Source: an uncultured Parabacteroides sp.
GTDB lineage: Bacteria; Bacteroidota; Bacteroidia; Bacteroidales; Tannerellaceae
Assembly: GCA_937894065.1 (NCBI GenBank)
Contig: CALCST010000002.1
Span: 1-64,000 of the forward strand
Direction of reading: 5' to 3'
Length of the DNA stretch: 64,000 nucleotides
The notes under the pieces were generated by a model, which was not told where the DNA came from, did no database searches, and worked only from the letters and a program-made list of their open reading frames with translations. The translations under genes were made by a program, and so were the position numbers. Shown here piece after piece: positions 46,208-55,642 of this stretch (position 1 is the first letter of the stretch; every line of letters starts with the position of its first letter).

Positions 46208-47104
46208 ATGGAAAACGAAAACAACGAAAATTTCAACAAAAATAATTTAAGCGACTTTCTAAAAGACAATGCGGAATATGCCGAAAATAAGATTCTGGTA
46301 ATTGAAGAGCTTAATCACAGATCGTTCCCCGATAAAGGTATCAAAAACGATTCTTATATAATTGCAGTTTGCCTGAACGGTAAGGCTTCAATACATATAA
46401 ATGACAATACAATAAATCTGCATAAAAACGATTTATTCATTTCTCATCCTAATGTTATCCTTGAAGAGGCTCTTCTGAGTATCGATTTCAAATGCTCCGG
46501 ATTCATAATCAGCAGCGATTACGTAAAACAGGTCAATATCATTTCTCCTCAAAGCTGGGACTTAAAAGTTTTCCTTGATAAGAATCCTGTTATTTCTCTG
46601 GAAGAAGAAGACATCGAAAAGTTCCTTTTATACTTCAAACTGTTCAGGGATAATCTTAAGAAGCAGACAAAGTTCAAGAAAGAAATCAATGGCAGTCTGC
46701 TTAATGCTTTCACCCTGGAGTTTTTACTGGTAATCGAAAAGATTAAAAATTTCAAATATCAGTCGTATAACTCAGCTGAGAATATGTTCAATAATTTCCT
46801 TGAACTTCTGGCTAATTCATATCCAAGAGAAAGGAAAGTTTCTTCCTATGCAGAAAAGCTTTGTATTACTCCCAAATACCTGTCCTTTATCTGCAAAAAC
46901 CAGTGTGGTGAAACGGCATCCAAACTTATAAACAGATGCATCGTGAAAGATATCGAATTTTTACTCAAGAGACCGGACAAAAGCATCAAGGAAATTTCCA
47001 ACGAACTGAAATTCCCCGACCTTTCTTTCTTCGGCAAATATGTGAAGGCTAATCTCGGCATGTCGCCCAAAGCTTATAGGGAGAAGTATGCGAGGAAAGA
47101 GTGA
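46208..47104 (+). CDS. AraC-family regulator, probably of the RND operon
   Basis: The 298-residue protein has a cupin-like N-terminus (INLHKNDLFISHPN) and a C-terminal AraC DNA-binding domain (SYAEKLCITPKYLSFICKNQCG; IKEISNELKFPDLSFFGKYVKANLGMSPKAYRE). It is transcribed away from the efflux operon across a 270-bp gap, the normal arrangement for a pump activator, although the ligand is unknown. The 45938-46207 gap has no clear consensus promoter. Confidence 0.87.
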   Translation: MENENNENFNKNNLSDFLKDNAEYAENKILVIEELNHRSFPDKGIKNDSYIIAVCLNGKASIHINDNTINLHKNDLFISHPNVILEEALLSIDFKCSGFIISSDYVKQVNIISPQSWDLKVFLDKNPVISLEEEDIEKFLLYFKLFRDNLKKQTKFKKEINGSLLNAFTLEFLLVIEKIKNFKYQSYNSAENMFNNFLELLANSYPRERKVSSYAEKLCITPKYLSFICKNQCGETASKLINRCIVKDIEFLLKRPDKSIKEISNELKFPDLSFFGKYVKANLGMSPKAYREKYARKE

Positions 47105-47123
47105 TGAATAATATGGTTTAAAC

Positions 47124-47201
47124 AGGTCCGAACCTACGGAGAAATATATACGGCCCCACGGCGGAATATATATTGCCCCAATTTGGCGTAGGTTCGGACC
47201 T
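47124..47201. repeat. 15-bp perfect inverted repeat around a 22-bp-period core
   Basis: AGGTCCGAACCTACG (47124-47138) pairs perfectly with CGTAGGTTCGGACCT (47187-47201). The 48 bp between them are the reverse complement of two units of the 11484-11545 repeat, GGGGCCGTATATATTTC and GGGGCAATATATATTCC. It directly follows the AraC stop and is the first item of a 538-bp gene-free stretch (47105-47642). Confidence 0.85.
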
Positions 47202-47213
47202 ATATTTTAACAT

Positions 47214-47283
47214 AAACACGGAGACACCAAGACACAGAGTTTTTATATTTTTCTCTTAATATTTCCTCAGTGTCTCAGTGTTT
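47214..47283. repeat. CACAGAG inverted repeat (copy 2)
   Basis: AAACACGGAGACAC (47214-47227) and GACACAGAGTTTTTATA face CCTCAGTGTCTCAGTGTTT (ending 47283). It belongs to the same family as 30371-30454, including the shared CACAGAGTTTTTATA. Confidence 0.75.
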
Positions 47284-47289
47284 AATACA

Positions 47290-47320
47290 AAAGGCTGTTT
47301 CCCGAAGAGAAACAGCCTTT
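47290..47320 (+). terminator. Terminator hairpin
   Basis: AAAGGCTGTTTC (47290-47301) pairs with GAAACAGCCTTT (47309-47320), followed by CTTTT. It probably ends plus-strand transcription from the AraC gene. Confidence 0.8.
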
Positions 47321-47508
47321 CTTTTGACATTTAATTTTTTAATCCATTCTTTCACTTCTCACGAAACTACTTCAGCGAATGGAATTTAGAACTTTTAATT
47401 ACACTACTATTATTAATAACTAAAAATTAAAGGTTTCGCTCTCACGAGTTACTTAATTTCTTTTTTATTCATCAGTCGTCAGTTATAAGGATTATTATTT
47501 TAAAAGAA

Positions 47509-47561
47509 CGGGAGCAGTAAGAATCAGCGGGCATATTTTCCCGAGAGTCTTTCCGCTCCCG
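47509..47561 (-). terminator. Terminator of the DUF6383 protein gene
   Basis: CGGGAGC (47509-47515) pairs with GCTCCCG (47555-47561) with inner GGGCATATTTTCCC pairing; on the minus strand a T-rich run follows. It lies 80 bp beyond the gene's stop. The short stretch up to 47642 contains AAACTTACAAACTC units. Confidence 0.7.
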
Positions 47562-47642
47562 CCTATTGTTAAGATTATTTCGTTTTGAGCTTTGAGTTGT
47601 AAGATTAAACTTACAAACTCAAAAACTCATTAACTTATAAAC

Positions 47643-50621
47643 TTATTTTACATTTACTTTGAAGCTTTCACCTTCAACAGCAACTACTACGATACCTGCA
47701 GGTACGTTGATTGTTGCATTATCAGATGTCAATACTTCATTAGCTACTACCTGACCTAAGATTGTAGATACTACTACGTTCTTACCAGCTGCGTTCTTAA
47801 CTACTACTGAACCGTTGTTAGCAACAACTTTAACTTCAGAAGCTGATACTGATTCGTTAGATGTTGGAGCAGCCTGAGTTTCAACGATTACGCGCATTGC
47901 ATTAGCTTTGTTAGTAATGAAACCTAATACACCGTTGAAGTTTGCCAAATATGTGTTAGCCTTACCTACACTACGAATTACATAGTTATCTTCATCTGCA
48001 GAAGCTTTAACAATATTATACTGGAAGTCTTCAACGCCATCCAAAATACCCTTATTCTGATTAGCTTTAGATGCTACTAATACTTCTTTACCATCAACTA
48101 CAGTCTTCAAAGTATCAGAATTAACTAAAGTTGCATCTCTAAAGATAGCTTTTGGTTTACTACCATCTTCTCCTAATCCATATTTAGCTTTAGCTATAGT
48201 AGTATTAACATCCAATGAATCTTTAGAATTATACATAAACTTACCACCCTTAGAAATATAGAATGATGGGATATAAGATTCAGAATTAGTTGTATCCAAC
48301 CAGAATGTCAAATCTTCTGCTGCTTCAGTACGGATAGCAACAACACCTTCATTTACATCATTAATACTCAAGAAACCACCATTTTCTGATTCCAATGAAA
48401 CATGCTGAGATTTTGCATCAAGACTAACTCCAAGTTTTTCTTCTTCTAAATATAATGACATTTCATTTGACTCAGGAACAGAGTACATACCAGTTCCCAA
48501 TACAGCATATTTAGAATCTGAAGAAACATCCAAACGAGAAGAAGTTCCAGATAGACTAATAGCAATTGCAACAGAACCATCATTTCTGTATTTTATTACA
48601 TAATCTTCAGCTTCTTCTTTAGAATTAACTACAGATAATTTATAGCTATTAGTTCTAGCAGTTGTCAAATAATCAGAAGCTTCTGAATCTACTATACGTA
48701 ATTTATATGTATAATATTTTACCATATCTTCAGATGCTGTATAATACTTATCATCCTTAGAATATGCGTAAGCAACAGAAATCTTATTTTCTTTTATCTT
48801 ATCATTTGAAGTTTCTGGCTCTAGAACTACCTGTATAGATTCTTCTTCAGACAAAATTGTATTTTTATCTGTTGGGTAATCTTCATCAAGAGCTACATAC
48901 AACTTTTCAGAAGAATTTTCATTCTTAGCAAATACTAATCTATATGGTGTATTATTATTTAATTCTTCTTTAACAAATCCAGCATAAGAATCAACAGTTA
49001 CAGGAGACAATTTAATAATCATACCACCCATAGATGTTGCTGAAGCATATTGATTCAAACCTTCTGCATCGTCTTCAGCAATAGAAACAGAACCATTAGC
49101 TTCAACGGCTTTGTAAACATTTGTTTCACCTTCTACTGAATATAACTTTGTTTTAAATGATTCTTTTGTTTCAATATTAGTAAATGTAACCTCCTGTGTT
49201 TTAGTATCAATAGCAGAGATTACAAACTGATACTGAGGTAAAGACAAATCAACCAAAGCATCTCCCTGAGCAACAAAACCAAGATCAGAACCTGTATATG
49301 CAACACCCAAATGCTTTCCATATTCACTATTTTCAGTATCTTCATTACTCAAGAACTGAATATTAAATACAGAAGGAGCTTTTTCTTCTTTCAGCAAATC
49401 AATAGCTTTAACTAAAGAAGTAGAACCTGCCTTAAATTCTGTTGCGGTAGCAGTTGTTGTTACATAATTAACATTCTGAATTGTAGTTACACCAACATTC
49501 AGGTTAGTTACATTCTTATGAGATTTATCTGTTTTAGAAGAATCAATAATACGAGCATTTGCGATATGGAATGTATAAGAACCTGGATTTACATACTGAT
49601 TTGGTTCAACAATATTGAAAACAGCATTATTAACCCAAATTTCAGTATCAGAAGTTTTTTTGTCACTATCAGAAGCTTGTGAATATTTATTCAATTCAGC
49701 ACCACTAACAACAACGAACTCAAGGCCGTTCTGAGAAACTTCAGATGTTCCATAATTTTCAGAAGCAGAAACAGCGACAAACTCACATTCATTAAACAAT
49801 GCGATTTTATCAGAAGCAAGAGTAGCAGCTGAATATTTTTCTTCAAATTTATCTGGAGCTGAAACAAGCATATAAACTCCAGCAGGAATTGTCTCACCTG
49901 AAACAGCATCTGTTGCTTCTGTCAAATTAATAGCTTTTATTTGCCTAGAGAAAATATTGTTATCATCCTCAACCGTTACATCATCATCTGATGGAATCAA
50001 AGAGAAACCGTTTCCTCCCATAGTTAGATTCAACGCTTCTATAATCTTTTCTTGATTATCAAAAGCGTCTATTGTATATAATTTCAATGTTGACGGAGAA
50101 GTAGAAAGACTTGTTGCTTGACTTGCAGCTAAAGTAATACCTTTATTTTCATTAGTATTCAAAGATGCACCATTAGTCAACTCTGTTCCTTCTATTTTAC
50201 CATTCGAATCGCTATCAACAAACCATGAAAAATTCACAATTGATGGATCTGCAGATTGTCCAGGATAAGCAAAGCCATGTTCATTCATTGTCAAATAAGC
50301 TCCTGTATGCTTATTTATCAATTTATAAGAATCTATTTTACCATTTTTTTTAACAATCTCTACTTTCCACAATGACTTATTTACATCTTCTGCTGAAGAA
50401 GTAGAGAAATCACTCGGTAATCCTACTGTAGATAAAGTAGTGAATTCATGACCTGTTGCTGTAACTTTTACTGTCTCAGCCTTCAAATAACCATTACTAC
50501 CATCTCCAATCAAATAATAAGTATCCTGACTTAATGCTCCAGTAGCAGCTGTTTGTGCATTAATAGAAAAACTTCCAGCAGCCAACAACGCAGCCACCAT
50601 AAAAGTAAATTTCTTGTTCAT
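47643..50621 (-). CDS. Large secreted DUF6383 protein
   Basis: The 992-residue precursor has a signal peptide (MVAALLAAGSFSINAQ). The body is rich in Ser, Thr, Asp and Glu and contains repeated all-beta modules that resemble ricin-like or adhesive folds (DTYYLIGDGSNGYLKA; YKLINKHTGAYL; GGFLSINDVNEG). The last 70 residues match DUF6383: VKVVANNGSVVVKNAAGKNV and STILGQVV, ending VEGESFKVNVK, a sorting-like C-terminal strand domain. The N- and C-terminal parts use a narrow set of preferred codons, suggesting high expression. The function is unknown; a surface or capsule-layer protein is likely. It has its own strong promoter and a leader of about 440 nt. Confidence 0.82.
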   Translation of the reverse strand: MNKKFTFMVAALLAAGSFSINAQTAATGALSQDTYYLIGDGSNGYLKAETVKVTATGHEFTTLSTVGLPSDFSTSSAEDVNKSLWKVEIVKKNGKIDSYKLINKHTGAYLTMNEHGFAYPGQSADPSIVNFSWFVDSDSNGKIEGTELTNGASLNTNENKGITLAASQATSLSTSPSTLKLYTIDAFDNQEKIIEALNLTMGGNGFSLIPSDDDVTVEDDNNIFSRQIKAINLTEATDAVSGETIPAGVYMLVSAPDKFEEKYSAATLASDKIALFNECEFVAVSASENYGTSEVSQNGLEFVVVSGAELNKYSQASDSDKKTSDTEIWVNNAVFNIVEPNQYVNPGSYTFHIANARIIDSSKTDKSHKNVTNLNVGVTTIQNVNYVTTTATATEFKAGSTSLVKAIDLLKEEKAPSVFNIQFLSNEDTENSEYGKHLGVAYTGSDLGFVAQGDALVDLSLPQYQFVISAIDTKTQEVTFTNIETKESFKTKLYSVEGETNVYKAVEANGSVSIAEDDAEGLNQYASATSMGGMIIKLSPVTVDSYAGFVKEELNNNTPYRLVFAKNENSSEKLYVALDEDYPTDKNTILSEEESIQVVLEPETSNDKIKENKISVAYAYSKDDKYYTASEDMVKYYTYKLRIVDSEASDYLTTARTNSYKLSVVNSKEEAEDYVIKYRNDGSVAIAISLSGTSSRLDVSSDSKYAVLGTGMYSVPESNEMSLYLEEEKLGVSLDAKSQHVSLESENGGFLSINDVNEGVVAIRTEAAEDLTFWLDTTNSESYIPSFYISKGGKFMYNSKDSLDVNTTIAKAKYGLGEDGSKPKAIFRDATLVNSDTLKTVVDGKEVLVASKANQNKGILDGVEDFQYNIVKASADEDNYVIRSVGKANTYLANFNGVLGFITNKANAMRVIVETQAAPTSNESVSASEVKVVANNGSVVVKNAAGKNVVVSTILGQVVANEVLTSDNATINVPAGIVVVAVEGESFKVNVK

Positions 50622-50727
50622 AATAATTAAAATTTAAAATGTGAATAAAAATTAGTTCATGTCTATTAGTAAAATGAAGCATTGATGGTTCAGCATCTTA
50701 AACTCTGATTACGTATGAACATAAAAA

Positions 50728-50810
50728 AAGCGCAGACGTTGTATATATTATTTAATTGAAGGCTCTGGAAAGCCGCGAGAACAATAATATAAAAACAACA
50801 GCCTGCGCTT
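50728..50810 (-). terminator. Leader hairpin with T-run (attenuator candidate)
   Basis: AAGCGCAG (50728-50735) pairs with CTGCGCTT (50803-50810); the stem continues inward with a TATATTATT/AATAATATA pairing and a GGCTCTGGAAAGCC tip. On the minus strand it ends in seven Ts. It has the form of a rho-independent terminator but lies about 110 bases before the DUF6383 start and after the promoter at 51074-51103. Confidence 0.65.
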
Positions 50811-50865
50811 ATTCGGTTATATATTGCACCCGTAGATATGCATATATGATATACACCTCATCCAT
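50809..50865 (-). CDS. Possible 18-codon leader peptide
   Basis: ATG 50865 opens an 18-residue frame (MDEVYIIYAYLRVQYITE) rich in tyrosine and isoleucine that stops with a TAA whose bases overlap the first arm of the terminator hairpin. A ribosome stalled in the last codons would cover that arm. This is a candidate only; there is no clear ribosome binding site, which is not unusual in Bacteroides. Confidence 0.3.
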   Translation of the reverse strand: MDEVYIIYAYLRVQYITE

Positions 50866-51073
50866 AACTTTATGAAACTATTGTATATGAATATATACAC
50901 GAACAGATACGACAAATGTCATATAATCCGTCAAGCGCAAGCATTTCATGTTGTCTATCATTCCGTTCTCTAAAAATTTTCCAGATTTTCAATTAGGAAT
51001 AATCACCATAAAATGCTTACATAAATATGTACTTCCTCAAGTGCAGAACACTATCTGCCTAATGGAATTGCTG

Positions 51074-51103
51074 CAAAGTTAAGGAGTAAATATTAATCTG
51101 CAA
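51074..51103 (-). promoter_or_regulatory. Promoter of the DUF6383 gene
   Basis: On the minus strand TTG (51103-51101), 19 bases, then TAACTTTG (51081-51074). This matches the sigma consensus apart from the first T of the -33 box. Transcription would begin near 51069. The 558-bp gap 50622-51179 holds this promoter, the leader and the hairpin described above. Confidence 0.7.
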
Positions 51104-51179
51104 GGGAAAAGCAACATTTTTTTCCAATATATGCAGATTAATAGACAAAAACTGAGGTTTGTTGTATGAAGGTGTGGGG

Positions 51180-52124
51180 TTATTCAACCAACATCACAAC
51201 CCCAAGACTTATCAACCCAATGAATATCCAAAGTACGATTCCCTGAATCATCGGGCGAATACCAACCTGCTTGATAACCTGGCGGGACAAACCGGCACCG
51301 ATAAGGAACAATGTCACTGTCAATCCTTTCTTGGCAAGCCAAACCAGAGATGTTGATGCTATTTCAGGGATTGGAAGATATGTGTTTGCTATCATTGCCA
51401 ACACGAAGTAGAAAATAAACCAAGGAATATTGATTTTGGCATCTTTCTGCTTGAATATAAACATTGTGGCAATTGTCATCGGGATAATCCAAAGAGCGCG
51501 GGTGAGCTTTACCATTGTTGCGATTTCCAATGCTTTCTCGCCGAATGCGGCTCCGGCTCCTACAACTGAACTTGTGTCGTGGATGGCAATTGCTGCCCAC
51601 ATACCAAACTGCTCCTGTGTCATTCCCAATAAATGACCGATTGGAGGGAAAACGAAAAGGGCAATTGCGTTAAGGATAAAGATTGTGCCAAGTGACATTG
51701 ACATTTCATTGTCGTTGGCTTTCAACACCGGTGCAACGGCTGCAATGGCGCTTCCTCCACAGATTGCTGTTCCGGCTGAGATAAGATATGCTGTCTTGCG
51801 GTCCATCATCAGTTTCTTTCCCAAATACATTCCTATTATCAAAACTGAGATAACTGATACGATGGTGAATATCATTCCGTCTTTTCCTGTTTTCAATGAT
51901 TCATGAAGGTTCATTCCGAATCCCAGACCTACGACTGAGAACTGAAGCAAATATTTTGATGTTTTCTTACTGAATTTGGGAAATGGCTGTCCTGCCAGCA
52001 ATGCAAATGCCAATCCGGTGAACAATGCTACTGCCGGAGAAACAAAAGGTAATAGACATGCCAAGAAGAGAACCACAAATAATGGTTTGTTGTAATTGTG
52101 CAAAAATGTTTCAATCGCGTTCAT
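51180..52124 (-). CDS. YeiH-family putative sulfate exporter
   Basis: The 314-residue membrane protein fits the YeiH/UPF0324 family with 9-10 hydrophobic segments and the marks QFSVVGLGFGMNL, SAGTAICGGSAIAAVAPV and AAIAIHDTSSVVGAG. E. coli YeiH is next to a LysR gene (yeiE); here a LysR gene stands 650 bp away with a secreted enzyme gene between. Export of sulfate or sulfite-related anions is the usual guess for the family and is not proven. Confidence 0.85.
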   Translation of the reverse strand: MNAIETFLHNYNKPLFVVLFLACLLPFVSPAVALFTGLAFALLAGQPFPKFSKKTSKYLLQFSVVGLGFGMNLHESLKTGKDGMIFTIVSVISVLIIGMYLGKKLMMDRKTAYLISAGTAICGGSAIAAVAPVLKANDNEMSMSLGTIFILNAIALFVFPPIGHLLGMTQEQFGMWAAIAIHDTSSVVGAGAAFGEKALEIATMVKLTRALWIIPMTIATMFIFKQKDAKINIPWFIFYFVLAMIANTYLPIPEIASTSLVWLAKKGLTVTLFLIGAGLSRQVIKQVGIRPMIQGIVLWIFIGLISLGVVMLVE

Positions 52125-52347
52125 CTTTGTATCGTTTTAATTATTTCTTTTTTCTTTTCCGAGTGCAAAGATATATGTTTTATAGCATGGTTTTTTATAA
52201 TAAATGGGGATAGGGTATAACTGGAGGTTATGAGGGAGAAGGGATTGAAAATTCCTCGTTCCCTCGTCCCCTATCATTTGTTTTCCTCAAACAATATCAC
52301 TATATTGCCTAAGACCTTATTTACAAACAACTTAAAATAAACTAAAG

Positions 52348-52761
52348 ATGAACAAAAAATTATTATCAATGGCTTTTGCCGCGTTACTGTTTTCTGCAAA
52401 TGCATTTGCACAGACAAAAAACTATCAGCTATCAAGCCATATTCTTGATATAAATTCAGGAAAGCCGGCTGCGGGCGTTAAGATTATTTTGTCAAAATTC
52501 GATAAAGGGAACAACACATGGAATGTGGTAGAAGAAAGATTTACGGACGAAAACGGACGTGTTAAGGATTTTCTAGAAGAAAATAACAATAATAAAGGAA
52601 TATACAAGCTTACTTATAATGTGGCTCCATATTTCGAATCAAAGTCGCAGGAAACTTTCTATCCTTATATTGATGTGGTGTTCGAGATAAAGGATGATAA
52701 TCATTATCATGTACCTATAACTCTCTCTCCTTTCGGATATTCGACTTACAGGGGAAGTTAA
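52348..52761 (+). CDS. uraH: Secreted 5-hydroxyisourate hydrolase (transthyretin-like)
   Basis: After a signal peptide (AALLFSANAFAQ) the 137-residue precursor shows the HIUase pattern: LSSHILDINSGKPAAGV at the start with the first catalytic His, FTDENGRVKDF with the Arg, and the end HYHVPITLSPFGYSTYRGS, the family hallmark tetrapeptide YRGS included. It hydrolyses the urate oxidation product 5-hydroxyisourate. The signal peptide places it in the periplasm, as in some Gram-negative bacteria. No other purine-degradation gene is nearby. Confidence 0.93.
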   Translation: MNKKLLSMAFAALLFSANAFAQTKNYQLSSHILDINSGKPAAGVKIILSKFDKGNNTWNVVEERFTDENGRVKDFLEENNNNKGIYKLTYNVAPYFESKSQETFYPYIDVVFEIKDDNHYHVPITLSPFGYSTYRGS

Positions 52762-52775
52762 TGATGGGGTAATTT

Positions 52776-53663
52776 TTACCCCACTGCATTCTCCGCAAAA
52801 CGGATAAAGCTTTCTTCCAATCCGCCGTGCGCTCCCTGAGGAAGGACGATGGAGAACATTCGCTCGGCTTTCAGTCCTTCAACGTCTATGATTTTAAGTC
52901 TGCCGGCCATAAGCTCGCGTGAAACGGCACGGACTGAAACAACGCCCAAAGCGTCACTGCTCTCAAGGAAAAGTTTTATGCTCTCGGTGCTGCCTAGCTG
53001 CATAAGGACATTGAGCGACGATAATTTTATATTATGCTCTGCCAATGCTGCTTCAAAGACATCGAGAGTTCCCGAACCATTTTCTCTCAACACCAAAGGG
53101 AAAGACTGAAGTTGGGAAACATCAATCTCGTCGTAGGCTGCATATTTGCTGTTGATACTGGTTATGGCAACAAGTTCGTCCTTGAGGAAAGGTCTGTAAT
53201 GGAGCGAACTTTGGCGAGCATTTCCCTCAACAAATCCCAAAGTTATATTTCCATTCTGCAAGGCTTGCTCAATCTCACGGCTGTTTCCGTTCATCAGCGA
53301 GACCTTGATATTCGGGAATTTCTTCACAAACGACGAAAGGACAGGCGGCAGCACATACTGAGCAATTGTTGTGCTGGCGCCTATCTTCAATTCACCGGTG
53401 AAATTATTTGTAAGGAGATTCATCTCAAATTCCATCTGACGATATGCCGACAATATATTCTGAGCGTGCGAAAGAAGCAATTCGCCTCCTGCCGTAAGAC
53501 GTATGCGTCCTCCGGTTCTCTCGAAAAGCTGAGTATGATAAAGCACCTCCAGCTCGTGAATATGTTTGCTTATCGCCGGCTGGCTGATAAACAATTCCCT
53601 CGATGCTTTTGTAAAGCTCAAGTTCTTTGCTACGCTGTGGAATACTTTGAGACGGAAATCCAT
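52776..53663 (-). CDS. LysR-family transcriptional regulator
   Basis: The 295-residue protein starts with the LysR winged helix (MDFRLKVFHSVAKNLSFTKA, then LFISQPAISKHIHELE) and has the periplasmic-binding-like sensor domain (LKIGASTTIAQYVLPPVLSSF). Its pattern is nearest to CysB/YeiE-like regulators that pair with YeiH transporters, so the transporter gene 51180-52124 is a likely target. Confidence 0.88.
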   Translation of the reverse strand: MDFRLKVFHSVAKNLSFTKASRELFISQPAISKHIHELEVLYHTQLFERTGGRIRLTAGGELLLSHAQNILSAYRQMEFEMNLLTNNFTGELKIGASTTIAQYVLPPVLSSFVKKFPNIKVSLMNGNSREIEQALQNGNITLGFVEGNARQSSLHYRPFLKDELVAITSINSKYAAYDEIDVSQLQSFPLVLRENGSGTLDVFEAALAEHNIKLSSLNVLMQLGSTESIKLFLESSDALGVVSVRAVSRELMAGRLKIIDVEGLKAERMFSIVLPQGAHGGLEESFIRFAENAVG

Positions 53664-53664
53664 T

Positions 53665-53789
53665 GTTAGTTTTTGAGTTTTTTAGTTTATGAGTTTTTTA
53701 GTTGACAAGTTGACAAGGCTACAGGAAACAAGTATTATCTACTTAACCCCCTGACTACTTGACTACTTAGCTCCTTGACTCCTTAACTT
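53665..53789. repeat. 8-bp-periodic element (copy 12)
   Basis: GAGTTTTTTAGTTTATGAG units, then AGTTGACAAGTTGACAAGGC on the left and octamers GACTACTT, GACTACTT, AGCTCCTT, GACTCCTT on the right. It lies between the LysR start region and rfbB, and rfbB's TAA stop (53785-53783) lies inside it. Confidence 0.8.
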
Positions 53790-54925
53790 CTTCCCCCATA
53801 CATCCTCTCATAATAAACCATATATTCCCCACCGGTAATACCTTCAACCCAAGACTGGTTTTCCAGATACCAACGGATAGTTTTTACGATGCCAACTTCG
53901 AAGGAAGTTTCCGGAGTCCAGCCAAGTTCGGTAGAAATCTTAGTCGGGTCGATGGCATAACGCTGGTCGTGACCAAGGCGGTCCTTGACGAAAGTAATCA
54001 GGCTGTCGTTAATCCAGTCGATAGAAATCTGTCCGTCCTCACCTATTTCCTTTTTCTTCAGGACCTGGCGATATTCAGGATTCTCAGTCATCAGGTTGCG
54101 GATTGTGGCAATCGTAAGTTTTACGATTTCGATATTCTGTTTCTCGTTGTGTCCGCCGACATTATATACTTCGCCGGTTCTGCCCTTTTGCAACACCATA
54201 TCAATAGCCTTGCAATGGTCTTCCACATAAAGCCAGTCGCGAACGTTAGTTCCGTCTCCATATACCGGAAGAGATTTTCCCTCAAGAATATTCTTGATAA
54301 TAAGTGGAATAAGTTTTTCCGGGAAATGATACGGACCATAGTTGTTTGAGCAGCGGGTGATTGTCACCGGCATATGATATGTGTCGAAATATGCCTGGAC
54401 AAAAAGGTCGGCACTTGTCTTTGACGCACTGTAAGGACTGTGAGGATTCAGAGGAGTTTTCTCAGTGAAGAAACCTTCTGCGCCGAGACTTCCATAGACC
54501 TCATCTGTTGAAACCTGATGGAAACGGACATTCTCCTTCCACAGCGGATATCCTGTTTCATCTTTTCCTGTAACCCAGAATTTACGAGCCACGTCCAAAA
54601 GATTCTGAGTACCGAGGATATTTGTCTGAAGGAACAATTGCGGATTCTCGATGCTTCGGTCCACATGACTTTCGGCTGCGAAATTCACAACGCAATCAAA
54701 CTGATATTTTTCGAACAGAGATTCCACAAATGCGCGGTCCACAATATCGCCATGCTCGAAAAAGCAGCGTTTGTTGTCCACATCGCTTTCTATTGTAGCA
54801 TAATTGCCGGCATAAGTCAGCAAATCCAACACCACAATTTTAATATTTTCATATCGCGAAAGCATATATTTTATGAAATTCGCTCCGATAAAGCCGGCGG
54901 CACCGGTTACTAAGTAGGTATTCAT
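53783..54925 (-). CDS. rfbB: dTDP-glucose 4,6-dehydratase RfbB
   Basis: The 380-residue enzyme is an extended short-chain dehydrogenase: NAD loop GAAGFIGANF at the start, AAESHVDRSI, the catalytic SerThrAsp in VSTDEVYGSLG, and the Tyr-x-x-x-Lys motif YSASK followed by NNYGPYHFPEKLIP. It makes dTDP-4-keto-6-deoxyglucose for rhamnose and other deoxysugars. I begin at ATG 54925; the longer frame reads TTTTTGAGTT repeats. It follows rfbC by 26 bp. Confidence 0.95.
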   Translation of the reverse strand: MNTYLVTGAAGFIGANFIKYMLSRYENIKIVVLDLLTYAGNYATIESDVDNKRCFFEHGDIVDRAFVESLFEKYQFDCVVNFAAESHVDRSIENPQLFLQTNILGTQNLLDVARKFWVTGKDETGYPLWKENVRFHQVSTDEVYGSLGAEGFFTEKTPLNPHSPYSASKTSADLFVQAYFDTYHMPVTITRCSNNYGPYHFPEKLIPLIIKNILEGKSLPVYGDGTNVRDWLYVEDHCKAIDMVLQKGRTGEVYNVGGHNEKQNIEIVKLTIATIRNLMTENPEYRQVLKKKEIGEDGQISIDWINDSLITFVKDRLGHDQRYAIDPTKISTELGWTPETSFEVGIVKTIRWYLENQSWVEGITGGEYMVYYERMYGGRS

Positions 54926-54951
54926 TTTAAGTTTTTGAGTTTTTGAGTTTT

Positions 54952-55497
54952 TCAAATCTCCGCATCCTTAAGAAACGGAGCCTTCTTATCTTTTTCCGAC
55001 AGATTTGCTTCAGCAAAGTTTATTACGCCAAGGTCAATTCCGATTTCCGGATCGTCGAAACGGATTGAACGTTCGTGAGACGGCATATAAACATTATCCA
55101 CCTTATATGTGAATATTGCCTCATCGCTCTTCACCATAAATCCATGAGCAAAGCCGCGAGGGATGAAAAGCTGGCGCTTGTTGGTTTCGGAAAGTTCAAC
55201 AGCTACATATTTGCCGAATGTCGGCGAGCCTTTACGGATATCTACTGCAACATCAACCACACATCCTTTTATAACTCTCACCAACTTTGCCTGCGCATAT
55301 GGGGCAAGCTGATAATGCAAACCACGCAACACGCCTGCGCTGGAACAAGATTCGTTGTCCTGAATAAAGTCAACCTTTCCGATATGTTCCTCAAATTCGC
55401 TCTGTTTGTATGCTTCCATGAAATATCCCCTTGCGTCGCTGAAAACACGAGGTTCGATAATCCAAACGCCTTCTATTTCTGTCTGTATGAAATTCAT
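54952..55497 (-). CDS. rfbC: dTDP-4-dehydrorhamnose 3,5-epimerase RfbC
   Basis: The 181-residue cupin has the RfbC marks WIIEPRVFSDARGYFMEAY, LRGLHYQ (catalytic His), VVDVAVDIRKGSPTFGKY and IPRGFAHGF. It is the second enzyme after rfbB in dTDP-rhamnose synthesis; rfbA and rfbD are not in the window. On the minus strand TAAATTTG (55555-55548) is a possible -7 box 50 bp upstream. Confidence 0.95.
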   Translation of the reverse strand: MNFIQTEIEGVWIIEPRVFSDARGYFMEAYKQSEFEEHIGKVDFIQDNESCSSAGVLRGLHYQLAPYAQAKLVRVIKGCVVDVAVDIRKGSPTFGKYVAVELSETNKRQLFIPRGFAHGFMVKSDEAIFTYKVDNVYMPSHERSIRFDDPEIGIDLGVINFAEANLSEKDKKAPFLKDAEI

Positions 55498-55642
55498 TAT
55501 TGTAATGTTTTTATTTGATACCCGGAGTTATACCGGATACTTGGTTTCAAATTTACATAAAACTATCCGATTTTTATGCGTGTATTGTAAAAATACCAAT
55601 TACTCAGGCACATCCAAGGAATTCATGCACGTGAAACAAATG

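Noticed and set aside
47124..47201. Invertible promoter switch
   Set aside because: The inverted repeats enclose only 48 bp without a consensus promoter and no site-specific invertase gene is near.
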